A stretch of DNA of 64,000 bases from Oscillospiraceae bacterium (GCA_902802045.1 CADCKQ010000004.1:1-64000); one strand, 5' to 3'; shown: positions 40,633-49,867, counted from the first letter of the stretch. Notes: a model not told the origin generated them from the letters alone. Translations and numbers: made by a program.

Positions 40633-42897
40633 ATGAACGAAGAAATTATTAGAGCACTGTCCGCGGAACTCAAAATAACGGAGGACCAGGTCAGAAATAC
40701 ACTGGAGATGCTCTCCCAGGGGGACACGGTTCCTTTTATAGCGCGCTACCGCAAGGAACAGACAAAAGGTCTCGACGAGGAGCAGATCCTGGTCATACAG
40801 AAACAGTACGACTACCAGCTGAAGCTTGCCGAGCGCAAGGAGGACGTTATAAGGCTCATCTCCGAGCAGGGAAAGCTCACGGATGAGATAAAGGCTGCCG
40901 TATTATCTTGCACAAAGCTCTCGCAGGTAGAGGACATATACAGGCCTTATATGCAGAAAAAGAAGACCAGGGCGGCCGTTGCAATCAAGGCGGGGCTCCA
41001 GGGTCTTGCGGATTTCATGCTCTCCTGCCATCAGGAAGGCTCCGTGGAGCAGGAGGCGAAAAAATACATAAACGAAGAGATAAAGGATGTCCCGGCAGCA
41101 ATTCAGGGCGCTGAGGATATCATAGCGGAGACGGTGAGCGACAACGCCGCCCAGAGATGGGATTTCAAAGACCGCATCCTGAAGACCGGCACGATCGTCA
41201 CAAAGAAGAAAAATGACGCAGAGGACGAGAAAGAGGTCTACAGGAACTACTACGACTACAGCGAGCGCCTCACAACGCTTGCCGACCACCGCGTCATGGC
41301 GATAGACAGGGCAGAGAAGGAGAAGGTGATAACAGTCTCCCTCGAGTACGACAGGGATCTGCTTAAAGAAAGAGCGGTATCTGCTCTGACCGGGAGCAAA
41401 GAGAGCATCTCCGGCAAATATCTGAAAGCTGCCGCCGAAGACGGCTGTGACAGACTTCTGTTCCCCTCAATAGAGAGAGAGATAAGGTCCGATTTCAGCG
41501 AGAGGGCCCAGGCGGCCTCGATCGAGATATTCTCCGAGAACCTCGAAAAGCTCCTGCTGCAACCTCCTCTTCTCGGCAGAGTTATACTCGGCTTTGATCC
41601 GGGCTTCTACAACGGCTGCAAGCTCGCCGTAATAGACGGGACCGGCAGGATGCTCGCGACTGACAAGATATACCCCTTCAGAGGCAAAAATGCCGAGAGC
41701 TTCACTTCCAAGAGAAAGCTCCTGGAGCTCATAAAGAAATATGACGTAAAGCTTATAGCCATAGGCAACGGGACAGCTTCCCGCGAGAGCGAGCAGCTGG
41801 TGGCGGAGCTTATAAGAGAGAACAGCCTCGATGTAAGCTACGCGATAGTTTCGGAAGCGGGCGCTTCGGTCTGGTCCGCGCAGGAGGCAGCGAGAAAAGA
41901 GTTCCCGGATATGGCCGTCGAAGAGAGATCTGCCGTGTCCATCGCGAGAAGGCTCCTCGACCCTCTGGCGGAGCTTATAAAGATAGATCCCAAATCCATA
42001 GGCGTCGGCCAGTACCAGCACGATCTGCCCCAGAAGGCCCTCTCCGGAAGGCTGGACGAGGCCGTTATGAAGTGCGTGAACCGCACGGGAGCGGATCTCA
42101 ATACTGCCTCTCCGGAGCTTCTTACGCACATTTCCGGCCTCAACAGCTCGATAGCGGGGGAGATAGTCTCTTACCGCAACGAAAACGGCAGATTCAAAAA
42201 CAGAAAAGAGCTTCTGAAGGTAAAGAAGCTCGGACCCAAGGCATTCAAGCAGTGCGCGGGATTTCTCCGGATAACCGACGGAGACGAGCCTCTCGATATG
42301 ACGGCGATACACCCGGAGAGCTACGAAAGCGCGAGGGCGCTTATGAAGGCCTGCGGGATCAGCCGGCTGGGCCAGCAGGACGCCGTTTTCCCGTCTGAGA
42401 TCACAAAGGACCTGGGAATAGACCCGTATACGCTCACAGATATCGAGAGCGCGATAAGAAGCCCTCTTCGCGACTATCGCGAGCAGTTCGACGGGGCCCT
42501 GCTCCGCTCGGATATCCTGGACATAAAGGACCTTCATATAGGAGACAAGCTCTCGGGGACTGTCAGAAATGTTGTCAACTTCGGCGCCTTCGTGGATATA
42601 GGCCTTCACGACGACGGTCTCGTTCACGTCTCAAGGATGTCCGAAAAGCTTAACATCAATCCCATGGACGTCGTGTCCGTCGGGGATATAGTCGATGTCT
42701 GGGTATTCGATATAGATGAGGAGAGGGGAAGGATCTCTCTTTCGCTGCTCCCGCCTGAGAAGCTCAAGGAGAGAAACGAGCGCAGAAAGAACGGAAACCG
42801 CAATAAAAAAGGCCGTGGAAGACCCGAACCCAAAAAGGAAGAGAAGGACCTGAACAACTCCCTGAAAGCGCTTCAGGCGAAATTCAAGAGCCTCTGA
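40633..42897 (+). CDS. tex: Transcription accessory protein Tex
   Basis: 754 aa from the ATG at 40633 (GTGAGG upstream); upstream in-frame ATGs are unlikely because they overlap the dapF start. Domain order: Tex N-terminal helical region, YqgF-like domain (ILGFDPGFYNGCKLAV), helix-hairpin-helix repeats (SPELLTHISGLNSSIA), and C-terminal S1 domain (GDKLSGTVRNVVNFGAFVDI). The basic tail is Lys/Arg-rich. It binds RNA and the transcription machinery. Confidence 0.95.
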   Translation: MNEEIIRALSAELKITEDQVRNTLEMLSQGDTVPFIARYRKEQTKGLDEEQILVIQKQYDYQLKLAERKEDVIRLISEQGKLTDEIKAAVLSCTKLSQVEDIYRPYMQKKKTRAAVAIKAGLQGLADFMLSCHQEGSVEQEAKKYINEEIKDVPAAIQGAEDIIAETVSDNAAQRWDFKDRILKTGTIVTKKKNDAEDEKEVYRNYYDYSERLTTLADHRVMAIDRAEKEKVITVSLEYDRDLLKERAVSALTGSKESISGKYLKAAAEDGCDRLLFPSIEREIRSDFSERAQAASIEIFSENLEKLLLQPPLLGRVILGFDPGFYNGCKLAVIDGTGRMLATDKIYPFRGKNAESFTSKRKLLELIKKYDVKLIAIGNGTASRESEQLVAELIRENSLDVSYAIVSEAGASVWSAQEAARKEFPDMAVEERSAVSIARRLLDPLAELIKIDPKSIGVGQYQHDLPQKALSGRLDEAVMKCVNRTGADLNTASPELLTHISGLNSSIAGEIVSYRNENGRFKNRKELLKVKKLGPKAFKQCAGFLRITDGDEPLDMTAIHPESYESARALMKACGISRLGQQDAVFPSEITKDLGIDPYTLTDIESAIRSPLRDYREQFDGALLRSDILDIKDLHIGDKLSGTVRNVVNFGAFVDIGLHDDGLVHVSRMSEKLNINPMDVVSVGDIVDVWVFDIDEERGRISLSLLPPEKLKERNERRKNGNRNKKGRGRPEPKKEEKDLNNSLKALQAKFKSL

Positions 42898-42907
42898 GGA
42901 TGATTAT

Positions 42908-43057
42908 ATGAAAGTACTGGATCTTTTCATCAGAAGACCGCAAAAGGCGTACATCAAAAAGGCAAAAAGAAAAGCCAAGGCTGCTCCCGCAGTCTCGGCG
43001 CTTCTTCTCGGGCTTAAAGCCGCGATCACTCTTTTTAAGATAGACGACAGGTACTGA
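42908..43057 (+). CDS. Small basic 49-residue protein
   Basis: 49 aa with GAGGA 7 bases before the ATG. The sequence is Lys/Arg/Ala-rich (KKAKRKAKAAP) followed by a short hydrophobic helix (VSALLLGLKAAITLF). It lies 10 bp after tex and its stop abuts the stop of the convergent DUF1858 gene with no base between. No family recognised. The good RBS and tight packing support translation. Confidence 0.5.
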   Translation: MKVLDLFIRRPQKAYIKKAKRKAKAAPAVSALLLGLKAAITLFKIDDRY

Positions 43058-43339
43058 TCACCGGCCGGACTCTGCGTCCGACTCTCTGCAGGCTCTCTTG
43101 TAGGCAAGAAAGCTGTTGAGATTGTCGACTACGGTGTCAACATCCTCGGGCGGATAGCCGTGGACGGCCATAGCGGTCTCGAGATCCTCACCGCTTGCGG
43201 CAAGACAGCCAACGCAGTGAAGGCCCATCTGCATAAGCAGACCGCCTATTTCGTCGTCGATATCGAGAATATCGGTGACGATCATGTCCTTGGTAACAAA
43301 AGTCTCAGCGGCTTCCGGCACGTTTATCTGTTCGTTCAT
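43058..43339 (-). CDS. DUF1858-domain redox disulfide protein
   Basis: 93 aa from the second ATG (43339), which has AGGAG at a good 8-base distance; the first ATG at 43345 is too close. TKDMIVTDILDID and GLHCVGC carry the CxxC-type pair of the hybrid-cluster-protein-associated family (TIGR03980-like). Such proteins are thought to act in nitrosative or redox stress. Divergent from the thioredoxin-like gene. Confidence 0.85.
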   Translation of the reverse strand: MNEQINVPEAAETFVTKDMIVTDILDIDDEIGGLLMQMGLHCVGCLAASGEDLETAMAVHGYPPEDVDTVVDNLNSFLAYKRACRESDAESGR

Positions 43340-43436
43340 TATCATATCTCCTTTAATTGAGTCAAAGGATATTATAGCGGTATTTTAAAAACTTGCAAGA
43401 GCATATTTGTCAATAAATCTGTTTAAGGAGCAGACA

Positions 43437-43718
43437 ATGAAAAAAGTAACATGTTTCTATCTCCCCTCATGTCCGTACTGCAGGCAGGCCACTGTCTGCT
43501 TAAATGAGCTCATAGCGGAGAATCCCGAATACGGCAAAGTCGAATTCGAATACATAAACGAGATGGAAGATCCGGAGATCGCGGATCAGTACGACTACCA
43601 GGCCAACCCGAGCATGTTCATAGGGAAGGAAAAGATCTACGAGGCGCATCTGTTCGAGACCAAGGCCGAGTGCAAGGCCCACGTCGAGGAAGTCCTGAAA
43701 AGAGCGCTGGAAAGCTGA
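43437..43718 (+). CDS. Glutaredoxin/thioredoxin-like protein with CPYC motif
   Basis: 93 aa from the ATG at 43437 (AAGGAG 6 bases upstream). SCPYCRQA at residues 10-17 is the active-site CxxC, and NPSMFIGKEKIYEA is the cis-Pro region. A small thiol reductase, divergent from the DUF1858 redox protein and 3 bp before a DUF523 gene. Confidence 0.85.
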   Translation: MKKVTCFYLPSCPYCRQATVCLNELIAENPEYGKVEFEYINEMEDPEIADQYDYQANPSMFIGKEKIYEAHLFETKAECKAHVEEVLKRALES

Positions 43719-43721
43719 GAG

Positions 43722-44135
43722 ATGAAAGTCGCTGTCAGCGCGTGCCTGCTCGGGGAGAGATGCAAATACGACGGCGGGACCAATCTGGATCCCGAACTGA
43801 TCGGGTTTTTGAAGGACAAGGAATACTTCACTTTCTGTCCCGAAAGAGAGGGCGGGCTTCCGACTCCGAGACCCCCTGTCGAGCTCAGAGACGGCAGAGC
43901 CGTGAACAGGGAAGGGGAGGACGTTACGGAACAGTTCAAAAAAGGAGCGGAACTTGTACTTGAGAAGTTCCGCTCCGAGAATCCGAATCTTGCAATTATG
44001 AAATCGAGAAGCCCTTCCTGCGGCCCGAACGGTATATACGACGGCAGCTTTACGGGAAAGCTGATCCCGGGCTGCGGTTATACCGCAAAAATACTGAAGG
44101 AAAACGGCTACAGGCTTCTGCCCAGCAAGAAATAG
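43722..44135 (+). CDS. DUF523 protein (TudS-like desulfidase family)
   Basis: 137 aa. SACLLGERCKYDGG at the N-terminus and MKSRSPSCGPNGIYDG carry the conserved Cys that bind a 4Fe-4S cluster in the characterised member TudS, a thiouracil desulfidase. The position beside a thioredoxin-like gene fits sulfur or redox chemistry. Substrate here unknown. The stop codon overlaps a 26-bp direct repeat. Confidence 0.82.
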   Translation: MKVAVSACLLGERCKYDGGTNLDPELIGFLKDKEYFTFCPEREGGLPTPRPPVELRDGRAVNREGEDVTEQFKKGAELVLEKFRSENPNLAIMKSRSPSCGPNGIYDGSFTGKLIPGCGYTAKILKENGYRLLPSKK

Positions 44136-44159
44136 TTTACGTAATTTGGTTTAAATAAT
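44134..44159 (+). repeat. 26-bp direct repeat, left copy
   Basis: Identical to 45304-45329. It spans from the DUF523 stop to the LUD gene stop. Confidence 0.85.
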
Positions 44160-44755
44160 CAGAAGCCGAGGTCCTCGTCCACAAGGATGACTTCCATTTT
44201 CTTCATATCCATAAGGGGCTTGTGGATTATAAGGGTAGCTCTGCAGATACGGTCCGGGCTGAGGCAGTCGTGGCATTTTCCGTCGATCTTGCAGGGGGTC
44301 TTGGTCGGGAACCGGTTGCCGTTTTTTACGGCGGCGACGTTGTGGGCCCTGTCTATCGCGGAGGAGAGGTCCGGGCAGAGCTTGTTCTGTCCGGCCAGTA
44401 TGTAGACTCTCTTTCCGATCCCGTAGACCTGGGCGGCCAGACGGTTTCCGCGCCCGTCGATGTTTACTATCTCTCCGCTCTCGGAGACGGCGTTCGCGCC
44501 AGTGATAAACACCTCGGAGGCAATCTCTTTTTCGAGCACGTCGCTGTCCTTGTCGGTCCAGTGCCAGTGGATCGTATTGTTCGCTTTCAGAGCCTCGTAA
44601 AGGCCTGAATCCTTGACTGTCTGGGATCCGCCTATCCCGACCTCGCATCCGTTTATCTCTTCACTGAGATATGAGACCATCTCCCCGGCAGTTCCGAAAT
44701 GCTGCACGGAGAAGCCTCTCAATTGGAGGTTCTTTATAAGTTTTTCGACATCCAT
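44159..44755 (-). CDS. LUD-domain protein (LutC/YkgG-like)
   Basis: 198 aa. GIGGSQTVKDSGL, ITGANAVSESGEIVNIDG and the GKRVYILAGQNKL stretch are typical of LUD domains. A Cys cluster (CKIDGKCHDC and C in DRIC) near the C-terminus may bind a metal. Family members act in lactate use or as transferases; a single LUD gene without LutA/LutB leaves function open. Confidence 0.82.
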   Translation of the reverse strand: MDVEKLIKNLQLRGFSVQHFGTAGEMVSYLSEEINGCEVGIGGSQTVKDSGLYEALKANNTIHWHWTDKDSDVLEKEIASEVFITGANAVSESGEIVNIDGRGNRLAAQVYGIGKRVYILAGQNKLCPDLSSAIDRAHNVAAVKNGNRFPTKTPCKIDGKCHDCLSPDRICRATLIIHKPLMDMKKMEVILVDEDLGF

Positions 44756-44858
44756 GATAAAGCTTCCTTTCGTATTAATGATATAATTATAGCAGTATCT
44801 GTATTTCGCGAAAAGATTAATTTTAAATTATTTGTCCGATTCGGGGAAAGGGAAAAAT

Positions 44859-45314
44859 ATGGTCAGCAATACATCGTTTGAAAGCCTGATAGAAGGGGAA
44901 GACAGAGAAATAACCGTTCTTGCCAACGCCGCCTCGTACATAAATATGGTGACGGAGGATGTGAGCTGGGTCGGTTTCTATCTGAAGGGGGAGGATGAGT
45001 CCCTCTATCTCGGACCTTTTCAGGGCAAACCCGCCTGCACGTACATAAGATTCGGGAAAGGCGTCTGCGGGACAGCGGCTTCAGAGAAGAAGACCCAGGT
45101 GGTGCCCGACGTATTTGAGTTTCCGGGTTATATCGCCTGTGACGCCGCCGCCAGATCGGAGATAGTCGTTCCGATGCTCAAAAATGACGGCAGCGTATAC
45201 GGAGTTCTCGACATAGACTCGGACAGCAAAGACAGGTTTCTCCCCGGCTGTGAGGGCGAATTCGAGGAATATGTCAGGATCCTGATGAAGAGGCTCGATA
45301 ATCAGTTTACGTAA
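44859..45314 (+). CDS. msrC: Free methionine-(R)-sulfoxide reductase (GAF type)
   Basis: 151 aa from the ATG at 44859 (GGGAAAGGG upstream). The three Cys of fRMsr enzymes are present in CTYIRFGKGVCGTAAS and YIACDAAARSEIVVP. It reduces free Met-R-sulfoxide with thioredoxin. It is divergent from the LUD gene; both lie inside the segment bounded by a 26-bp direct repeat. Confidence 0.9.
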   Translation: MVSNTSFESLIEGEDREITVLANAASYINMVTEDVSWVGFYLKGEDESLYLGPFQGKPACTYIRFGKGVCGTAASEKKTQVVPDVFEFPGYIACDAAARSEIVVPMLKNDGSVYGVLDIDSDSKDRFLPGCEGEFEEYVRILMKRLDNQFT

Positions 45315-45329
45315 TTTGGTTTAAATAAT
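45304..45329 (+). repeat. 26-bp direct repeat, right copy
   Basis: Identical to 44134-44159; it covers the last codons and stop of the fRMsr gene. Confidence 0.85.
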
Positions 45330-45332
45330 AAT

Positions 45333-45371
45333 AAAACTCCGGCAGAAACAGGCTCTGCCGGAGTTTTTTGT
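45333..45371 (+). terminator. Bidirectional terminator between fRMsr and MATE genes
   Basis: A perfect 14-bp stem (45333-45346 with 45354-45367) and T-run, between convergent genes. Confidence 0.92.
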
Positions 45372-45379
45372 ATTTATAA

Positions 45380-46756
45380 TTATAAAGTGATCCCTGAAGT
45401 GTTGAACTTTCTCTTTTTCACCGCGTAGTAGATGACGATCATAACGCCGGTCGCCATCCAGCCCACGGGGTAGCCGAAGCCGACCCATTTGGGAGTATTG
45501 GAGATATAATGTGTCAGAACATAGAGATATATCTGGCGTACAGCCACGAAGCCTGTGAGCAGGATCACCATAGGGCCCCGGGAATCTCCGTAGCCGCGCA
45601 GGGCTCCGGCGAGCGTGTGGTTTATGCAGTTTACGAGGAAAAAGAATACGTTCGTGTGAATGAACAGCGCGCCGTAGGAGATGACCTCCTGGTCCGGAGA
45701 GAAGAGCCTTACGGCGGGCTCGGCGAAATGATAGAGCAGGGACGCGATCGCGGCGCTCACTGCCAGGATCATTAGAACCGATACTGTCGTTCCCCGGTCC
45801 GCTCTCCCGATCTTTTTCGCGCCGACGTTTTGGCTTACGAATGTGGTGGCGGCCATGGCCACAGACTGCATGGGAAGCATGATGAACTGATCCAGTTTGT
45901 TGTAGCTCGACCACCCTGCCATTACTCCCGAGCCGAATACGTTGATATAGGACTGAACGAAGATGTTCGAAAAAGCTGTCAGGACTGACTGGATCCCCGC
46001 GGGAAGGCCGAGGGAGAATATGGACTTCAGAGTCTGCATCTCGATCCTCAGATCTTTCCAGCTGAGGGCGTAGATCTCCCTGCTGACAGAAAGAAGCCTC
46101 AATGTCAGGAAGGCGGAGATAGCCTGAGAGATAACTGTCGCGTAGGCAGCGCCCTCTATCCCGAGCTTGAAGACTATAACAAAGAGAAGATCGAGCCCGA
46201 TATTCAGGATGCTTGTCAGCACAAGGAAAAACAGCGGTCTTCTCGAATCGCCGACAGCTCTCAGTATTCCGCTGCCCATGTTATAGATCAGGAGTCCCGA
46301 GATCCCCGCTATGTATATCGTGAGATAGCTCGCCGCCTCTGCAAAGACGTCGTCGGGGGTAGCCATCAGCCGGAGCATCGGCCTTACGTTCGCGACCCCG
46401 AATACGGTCATTGCGATACTGAGGATAAAAGTGGCGGCCATACTGGTCTCGACAGCCGTGTGAAGGGAATCCGTCTCCTTCGCTCCGAAACGGTGCGAGA
46501 TGATAACGCCCGCGCCGGCCGAGAATCCGTTGAAGAAGAAAACGAGCATGTTGACTATCATCGTAGTGGATCCGATGGCAGCCAGAGCCTGTTTTCCGAC
46601 GAAATTGCCGACGATCACCGAGTCGACTGTATTGTAGAGCATCTGGAACAGATTTCCGAGCATCAGAGGGACGGCAAAGAGCAGAATATGCCTTAAAACC
46701 GGCCCTTCCGTCATATCGGTCATTCTGCTTTTAATTTTCGGTTCAGATTTAAGCAT
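45380..46756 (-). CDS. MATE-family efflux transporter
   Basis: 458 aa, twelve membrane helices in two halves, with QMLYNTVDSVIVGNFVG early, as in the NorM/DinF-type family. It is the only gene on its transcript. An 18-bp perfect palindrome overlaps its probable -10 box. Confidence 0.9.
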   Translation of the reverse strand: MLKSEPKIKSRMTDMTEGPVLRHILLFAVPLMLGNLFQMLYNTVDSVIVGNFVGKQALAAIGSTTMIVNMLVFFFNGFSAGAGVIISHRFGAKETDSLHTAVETSMAATFILSIAMTVFGVANVRPMLRLMATPDDVFAEAASYLTIYIAGISGLLIYNMGSGILRAVGDSRRPLFFLVLTSILNIGLDLLFVIVFKLGIEGAAYATVISQAISAFLTLRLLSVSREIYALSWKDLRIEMQTLKSIFSLGLPAGIQSVLTAFSNIFVQSYINVFGSGVMAGWSSYNKLDQFIMLPMQSVAMAATTFVSQNVGAKKIGRADRGTTVSVLMILAVSAAIASLLYHFAEPAVRLFSPDQEVISYGALFIHTNVFFFLVNCINHTLAGALRGYGDSRGPMVILLTGFVAVRQIYLYVLTHYISNTPKWVGFGYPVGWMATGVMIVIYYAVKKRKFNTSGITL

Positions 46757-46779
46757 TCCTCGGATTTCCTTTCAGCGAA

Positions 46780-46797
46780 AAGTATTATAATACTTTC
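46780..46797 (-). promoter_or_regulatory. Palindromic operator over the MATE -10 box
   Basis: A perfect 18-bp palindrome (AAAGTATTATAATACTTT) contains TATAAT on the minus strand (46790-46785), 24-29 bases upstream of the MATE start. A repressor could occlude the promoter here. Confidence 0.55.
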
Positions 46798-46892
46798 GGG
46801 CGGGAATGAAAGCATTATTACTCTTTTCACCTTGCTTATTTTCCGGGATATGTTAAAATCTTCGGGTATTCCGACTTGAGGCTTGTATTTGC

Positions 46893-47669
46893 ATGAACGA
46901 CAGAAAATTCTTTTTCTTTGATATAGACGGCACCCTGGTCCCCGAGGACGGCGGGACCTATATTCCGGAGAACACCAGGCAGGCGCTGGGGGAGCTCAAG
47001 TCCAGGGGGCATTTTATGGCTCTTGCGACCGGCCGTGCCCAGTGTATGGCGGTCGGAAGGATGAAGGACCTCGGATTCGACAGTATGGTCTCCGACGGAG
47101 GCTACGGGGTGACCTTAAACGGTAAGCTCCTCGGTATCGAGCCCATAGACAGGGAGCTCTGCATACAGCTGGCCGAAGAGTGTGAGGAAGCGGGTTTTGC
47201 CTGGGGCTGCAGCACAAAAAACGAGCCGCTGAGACTTACCCGGAGTCAGAGATTCTGTGACGAGACCAACGACAGCTACCAGAAGGCGAGGCTGGTCCCG
47301 GACCTCGATCTCGAGAAGGAGCCTGTGATACTCAAGATGTTCGTGTCCGTTCCCCCGGGGCAGGAAAAACTCCTTCCAGCGCTTTCGAAGCTGCCCTGGA
47401 TGAGATACGGGAAGATGCCCTATATCTTCGTGGAGCCCCAGGACAAGGCCAAAGGCATAAGAAAAATAATGAAGGAACTGGGCTGCAAGGACAGCGATGT
47501 AGTCGTCTTCGGCGACGAACTGAACGATCTCTCGATGTTCCTTCCGGAGTGGACCTGCATCGCGATGGGAAACGCCAGGGAAGAGGTCAAGGCCAGAGCG
47601 GATTTCGTGACGAAAAACTGCGACGACGACGGGGTCGGCTACGCCCTGCGGCACTTCGGCTGGATATGA
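46893..47669 (+). CDS. Cof-type HAD hydrolase
   Basis: 258 aa. Motif I FFDIDGTLVP, then ALATGR (motif II), and KAKGIRKIM and FGDELNDLSMF (motifs III and IV). The C2b cap is that of Cof-type sugar-phosphate or FMN phosphatases. TTAAAAT near 46853 is a possible -10. Substrate unknown. Confidence 0.9.
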   Translation: MNDRKFFFFDIDGTLVPEDGGTYIPENTRQALGELKSRGHFMALATGRAQCMAVGRMKDLGFDSMVSDGGYGVTLNGKLLGIEPIDRELCIQLAEECEEAGFAWGCSTKNEPLRLTRSQRFCDETNDSYQKARLVPDLDLEKEPVILKMFVSVPPGQEKLLPALSKLPWMRYGKMPYIFVEPQDKAKGIRKIMKELGCKDSDVVVFGDELNDLSMFLPEWTCIAMGNAREEVKARADFVTKNCDDDGVGYALRHFGWI

Positions 47670-47691
47670 AAAATTTATAATGCAAAATCAA

Positions 47692-47721
47692 CAGGCACCC
47701 GATATTCCGGGTGCCTGATTT
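47692..47721 (+). terminator. Bidirectional terminator between HAD gene and YolD-like gene
   Basis: A 10-bp GC-rich stem (47692-47701 with 47708-47717) extended by AAAATCA/TGATTTT. Confidence 0.88.
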
Positions 47722-48218
47722 TATCTGTTCTCTTCGAAGACCTCGCCGGAGATGTCGCAGATATCGCGCAGAGGGATCCGAAACGGCGGCCTGTCCGGGC
47801 CGCTTTCGTTTTCGAAGACCAGAAAGCCCTGAAGCGTATCCGCTGTTCTTGCGGTTCCGGTATATTTGAGAAAACTGCCTCCCGTTTTTCTGCTCCTTTT
47901 GTGGAGATCTTTGTCCGGGACAAAGTATGTCACGGTTATCTTCGGAAAACAGGCGTCCACGTCGCCGTAGAAGCGCGCAGAGCGCGCCTTGGCACAGAGC
48001 TCCTTCAGAGCGGCGATCCTCCCGTCCAGAAGGGCTTTTTTCTCGTCCGAGAGCTCGAGGCGCCTGTCCGTGATCCTGGCTGTCTCGTCTATGCTCTCGC
48101 TGTAGCCTGTGAGGGCGTCGAAAGGGGAGAACTGGGCAGCCCTGTCGTACATGCTCATATGAGGGTGCTTTTCGGAGACGGGGTGCGGAAGATCTATGAT
48201 ATCGTCATATTTTCCCAT
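47721..48218 (-). CDS. YolD-like protein of the Y-polymerase cassette
   Basis: 165 aa. MGKYDDIIDLPHPVSEKHP and MSMYDRAAQFSPFDALTGY are the hallmark N-terminus of the YolD-like family, which accompanies UmuC/UvrX-type polymerases. The middle is helical and charged; the C-terminus is beta-rich. It starts just after the polymerase stop (2-bp gap). Its biochemical role is not settled. Confidence 0.85.
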   Translation of the reverse strand: MGKYDDIIDLPHPVSEKHPHMSMYDRAAQFSPFDALTGYSESIDETARITDRRLELSDEKKALLDGRIAALKELCAKARSARFYGDVDACFPKITVTYFVPDKDLHKRSRKTGGSFLKYTGTARTADTLQGFLVFENESGPDRPPFRIPLRDICDISGEVFEENR

Positions 48219-48220
48219 AT

Positions 48221-49867
48221 TCAGCCTCCTTTGTGCCCGCCGACCTCGAGGTTCCGCTCCGGCCCGCGGGCTCCTTCACGGAAGTTCGTGCCCTTAAGAA
48301 CGGAGTTTTTCCCGTATTTGTCCCTGATGCCCAGAACTGCAGTCTGAAGCCTCTGCTTCTTTGAGAGCTCCTCCCGGAGCTTTTCTTTTTTCGCGCTCTC
48401 CTCCTCGCTGTCCGAGAATAGATCGAGCTGCCCGTACTTCTCCCCGGAGAGCGAAATGTTCTGAAGAGCCTTCGCCTCCTGCTCCGTACAGAGGTCACAG
48501 GCTGTAATATTGACCCTGCGGACCAGTAGAGCAGGGTCCGTGCAGGAATTGAAGATGTTGACGGCCGCTTCCGTTATAAGCTCCCCCAGAGAAGTCGGGA
48601 AAGGGAGCTCCGCGTGCCCGTGGGCGTGCTTCGGACAGGCCCTTCCGTAGTAATCCGCCGTAACGGTGCCCCTGTATTCCGCCCCCGTGAGGCTGTATAC
48701 ATATTTACCGTTCGATTTCCTGAGGCTTTCCCTGTCGTAGTTTATATGCAGTTCGATCCTCGCCGTGGCAAATCCCTTTGACATCAGATCGTAGCTCAGC
48801 TCCTGGGCCATCTCCCGGACTATTACCTCCGCCTTTTCGAATGTGTAGGGCATGTGCAGGACCTGGCCGGAGCCGAGGCTCTTGCTTCTGGGAGCATATG
48901 TTTTTATGACGTCGACGGTGCAGGGCTCCCAGCCCCAGGCGTGGTCTATCAGAAGCTCCGCGTTCACCCCGAAGAGCCTGTAGAGGAGCTCCTCTCCGTT
49001 TTCCATATAGCTTAGCGCCGACTCGTCCTTCTTCGGCCTGTCGAGCCGCACGAAGACGTTTTCTTTGTTTATGCTCATTCTCGCCACGTCGCCCATCGTA
49101 AACATCCCGTTGGTCTGCAGCTTTTTCGCTATCCCCGGGCCTACGCGCCAGAAGTCCGTGAGCGGGGTGTGCTCCCAGAGAATCTTTCGGTACGAGTGTT
49201 CATCCAGCTCCGCCATGCGGACTCCGTGTTCATCCGGTTCCATGTGCTTGGCGACTATGTCCATGGCGACCTTGGCCAGATAGAGGTTCGTGCCTATTCC
49301 GGCTGTGGCCGTGATGCCCGTATCGTGCAGGACCTCGCGGATCATCATCATGGCGATCTCCTTCGCCGTCAGCCCGTATGTCTTCAGGTACTTCGTCACG
49401 TCGATGAAGACTTCGTCGATCGAGTAGACTATGACATCCTCCTCGCTCACGAATTTCAGATATATCCCGTAGATCTGGGAGCTTATCTCCATATACCTGT
49501 TCATGCGCGGAGGGGCGATCAGGTATTCGAGCTTCAGGGAAGGGTCCGAGCTGAGCGAATCGAGATATGGGGAGGCGCCGGCAAATTCGGCTTCCGGATT
49601 CCCGGTGAGCTTCCTGTATTCTTTAAGGCGCTTTTCGTTTACCTCTTTTACCCTCTGTATGACCTCGAAAAGACGCGGCCTTCCCGGAACGCCGAAGGAT
49701 TTGAGGCTCGGGGAGACCGCAAGACAGATGGTCTTTTCCGTCCTGCTGAGATCCGCCACGACGAGGTTCGTTCTGAGCGGGTCGAGACCCCTGTCCTCGC
49801 ACTCGACAGAGGCGTAAAATGACTTCAGGTCTATAGCGATATAGCAGCGGCCCGTATCAGTCTGCAT
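48221..49867 (-). CDS. Y-family DNA polymerase (UmuC/UvrX type)
   Basis: 548 aa. AIDLKSFYASVE carries the first catalytic Asp and steric gate region, YSIDEVFIDVT the second acidic pair (SIDE), and GITATAGIGTNLYLAK the finger/palm motif. QLDLF at residues 480-484 is a sliding-clamp binding motif. NFREGA and GGHKGG near the end are seen in Gram-positive members. It performs translesion synthesis. It overlaps the repressor gene by 11 bp and precedes yolD. Confidence 0.93.
   Translation of the reverse strand: MQTDTGRCYIAIDLKSFYASVECEDRGLDPLRTNLVVADLSRTEKTICLAVSPSLKSFGVPGRPRLFEVIQRVKEVNEKRLKEYRKLTGNPEAEFAGASPYLDSLSSDPSLKLEYLIAPPRMNRYMEISSQIYGIYLKFVSEEDVIVYSIDEVFIDVTKYLKTYGLTAKEIAMMMIREVLHDTGITATAGIGTNLYLAKVAMDIVAKHMEPDEHGVRMAELDEHSYRKILWEHTPLTDFWRVGPGIAKKLQTNGMFTMGDVARMSINKENVFVRLDRPKKDESALSYMENGEELLYRLFGVNAELLIDHAWGWEPCTVDVIKTYAPRSKSLGSGQVLHMPYTFEKAEVIVREMAQELSYDLMSKGFATARIELHINYDRESLRKSNGKYVYSLTGAEYRGTVTADYYGRACPKHAHGHAELPFPTSLGELITEAAVNIFNSCTDPALLVRRVNITACDLCTEQEAKALQNISLSGEKYGQLDLFSDSEEESAKKEKLREELSKKQRLQTAVLGIRDKYGKNSVLKGTNFREGARGPERNLEVGGHKGG

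Noticed and set aside
41467..42627. 386-codon minus-strand frame within tex
   Set aside because: Antisense to a highly conserved gene, no recognisable motif.
44134..45329. Insertion sequence bounded by the 26-bp repeat
   Set aside because: No transposase or inverted ends; the enclosed genes are ordinary metabolic ones.
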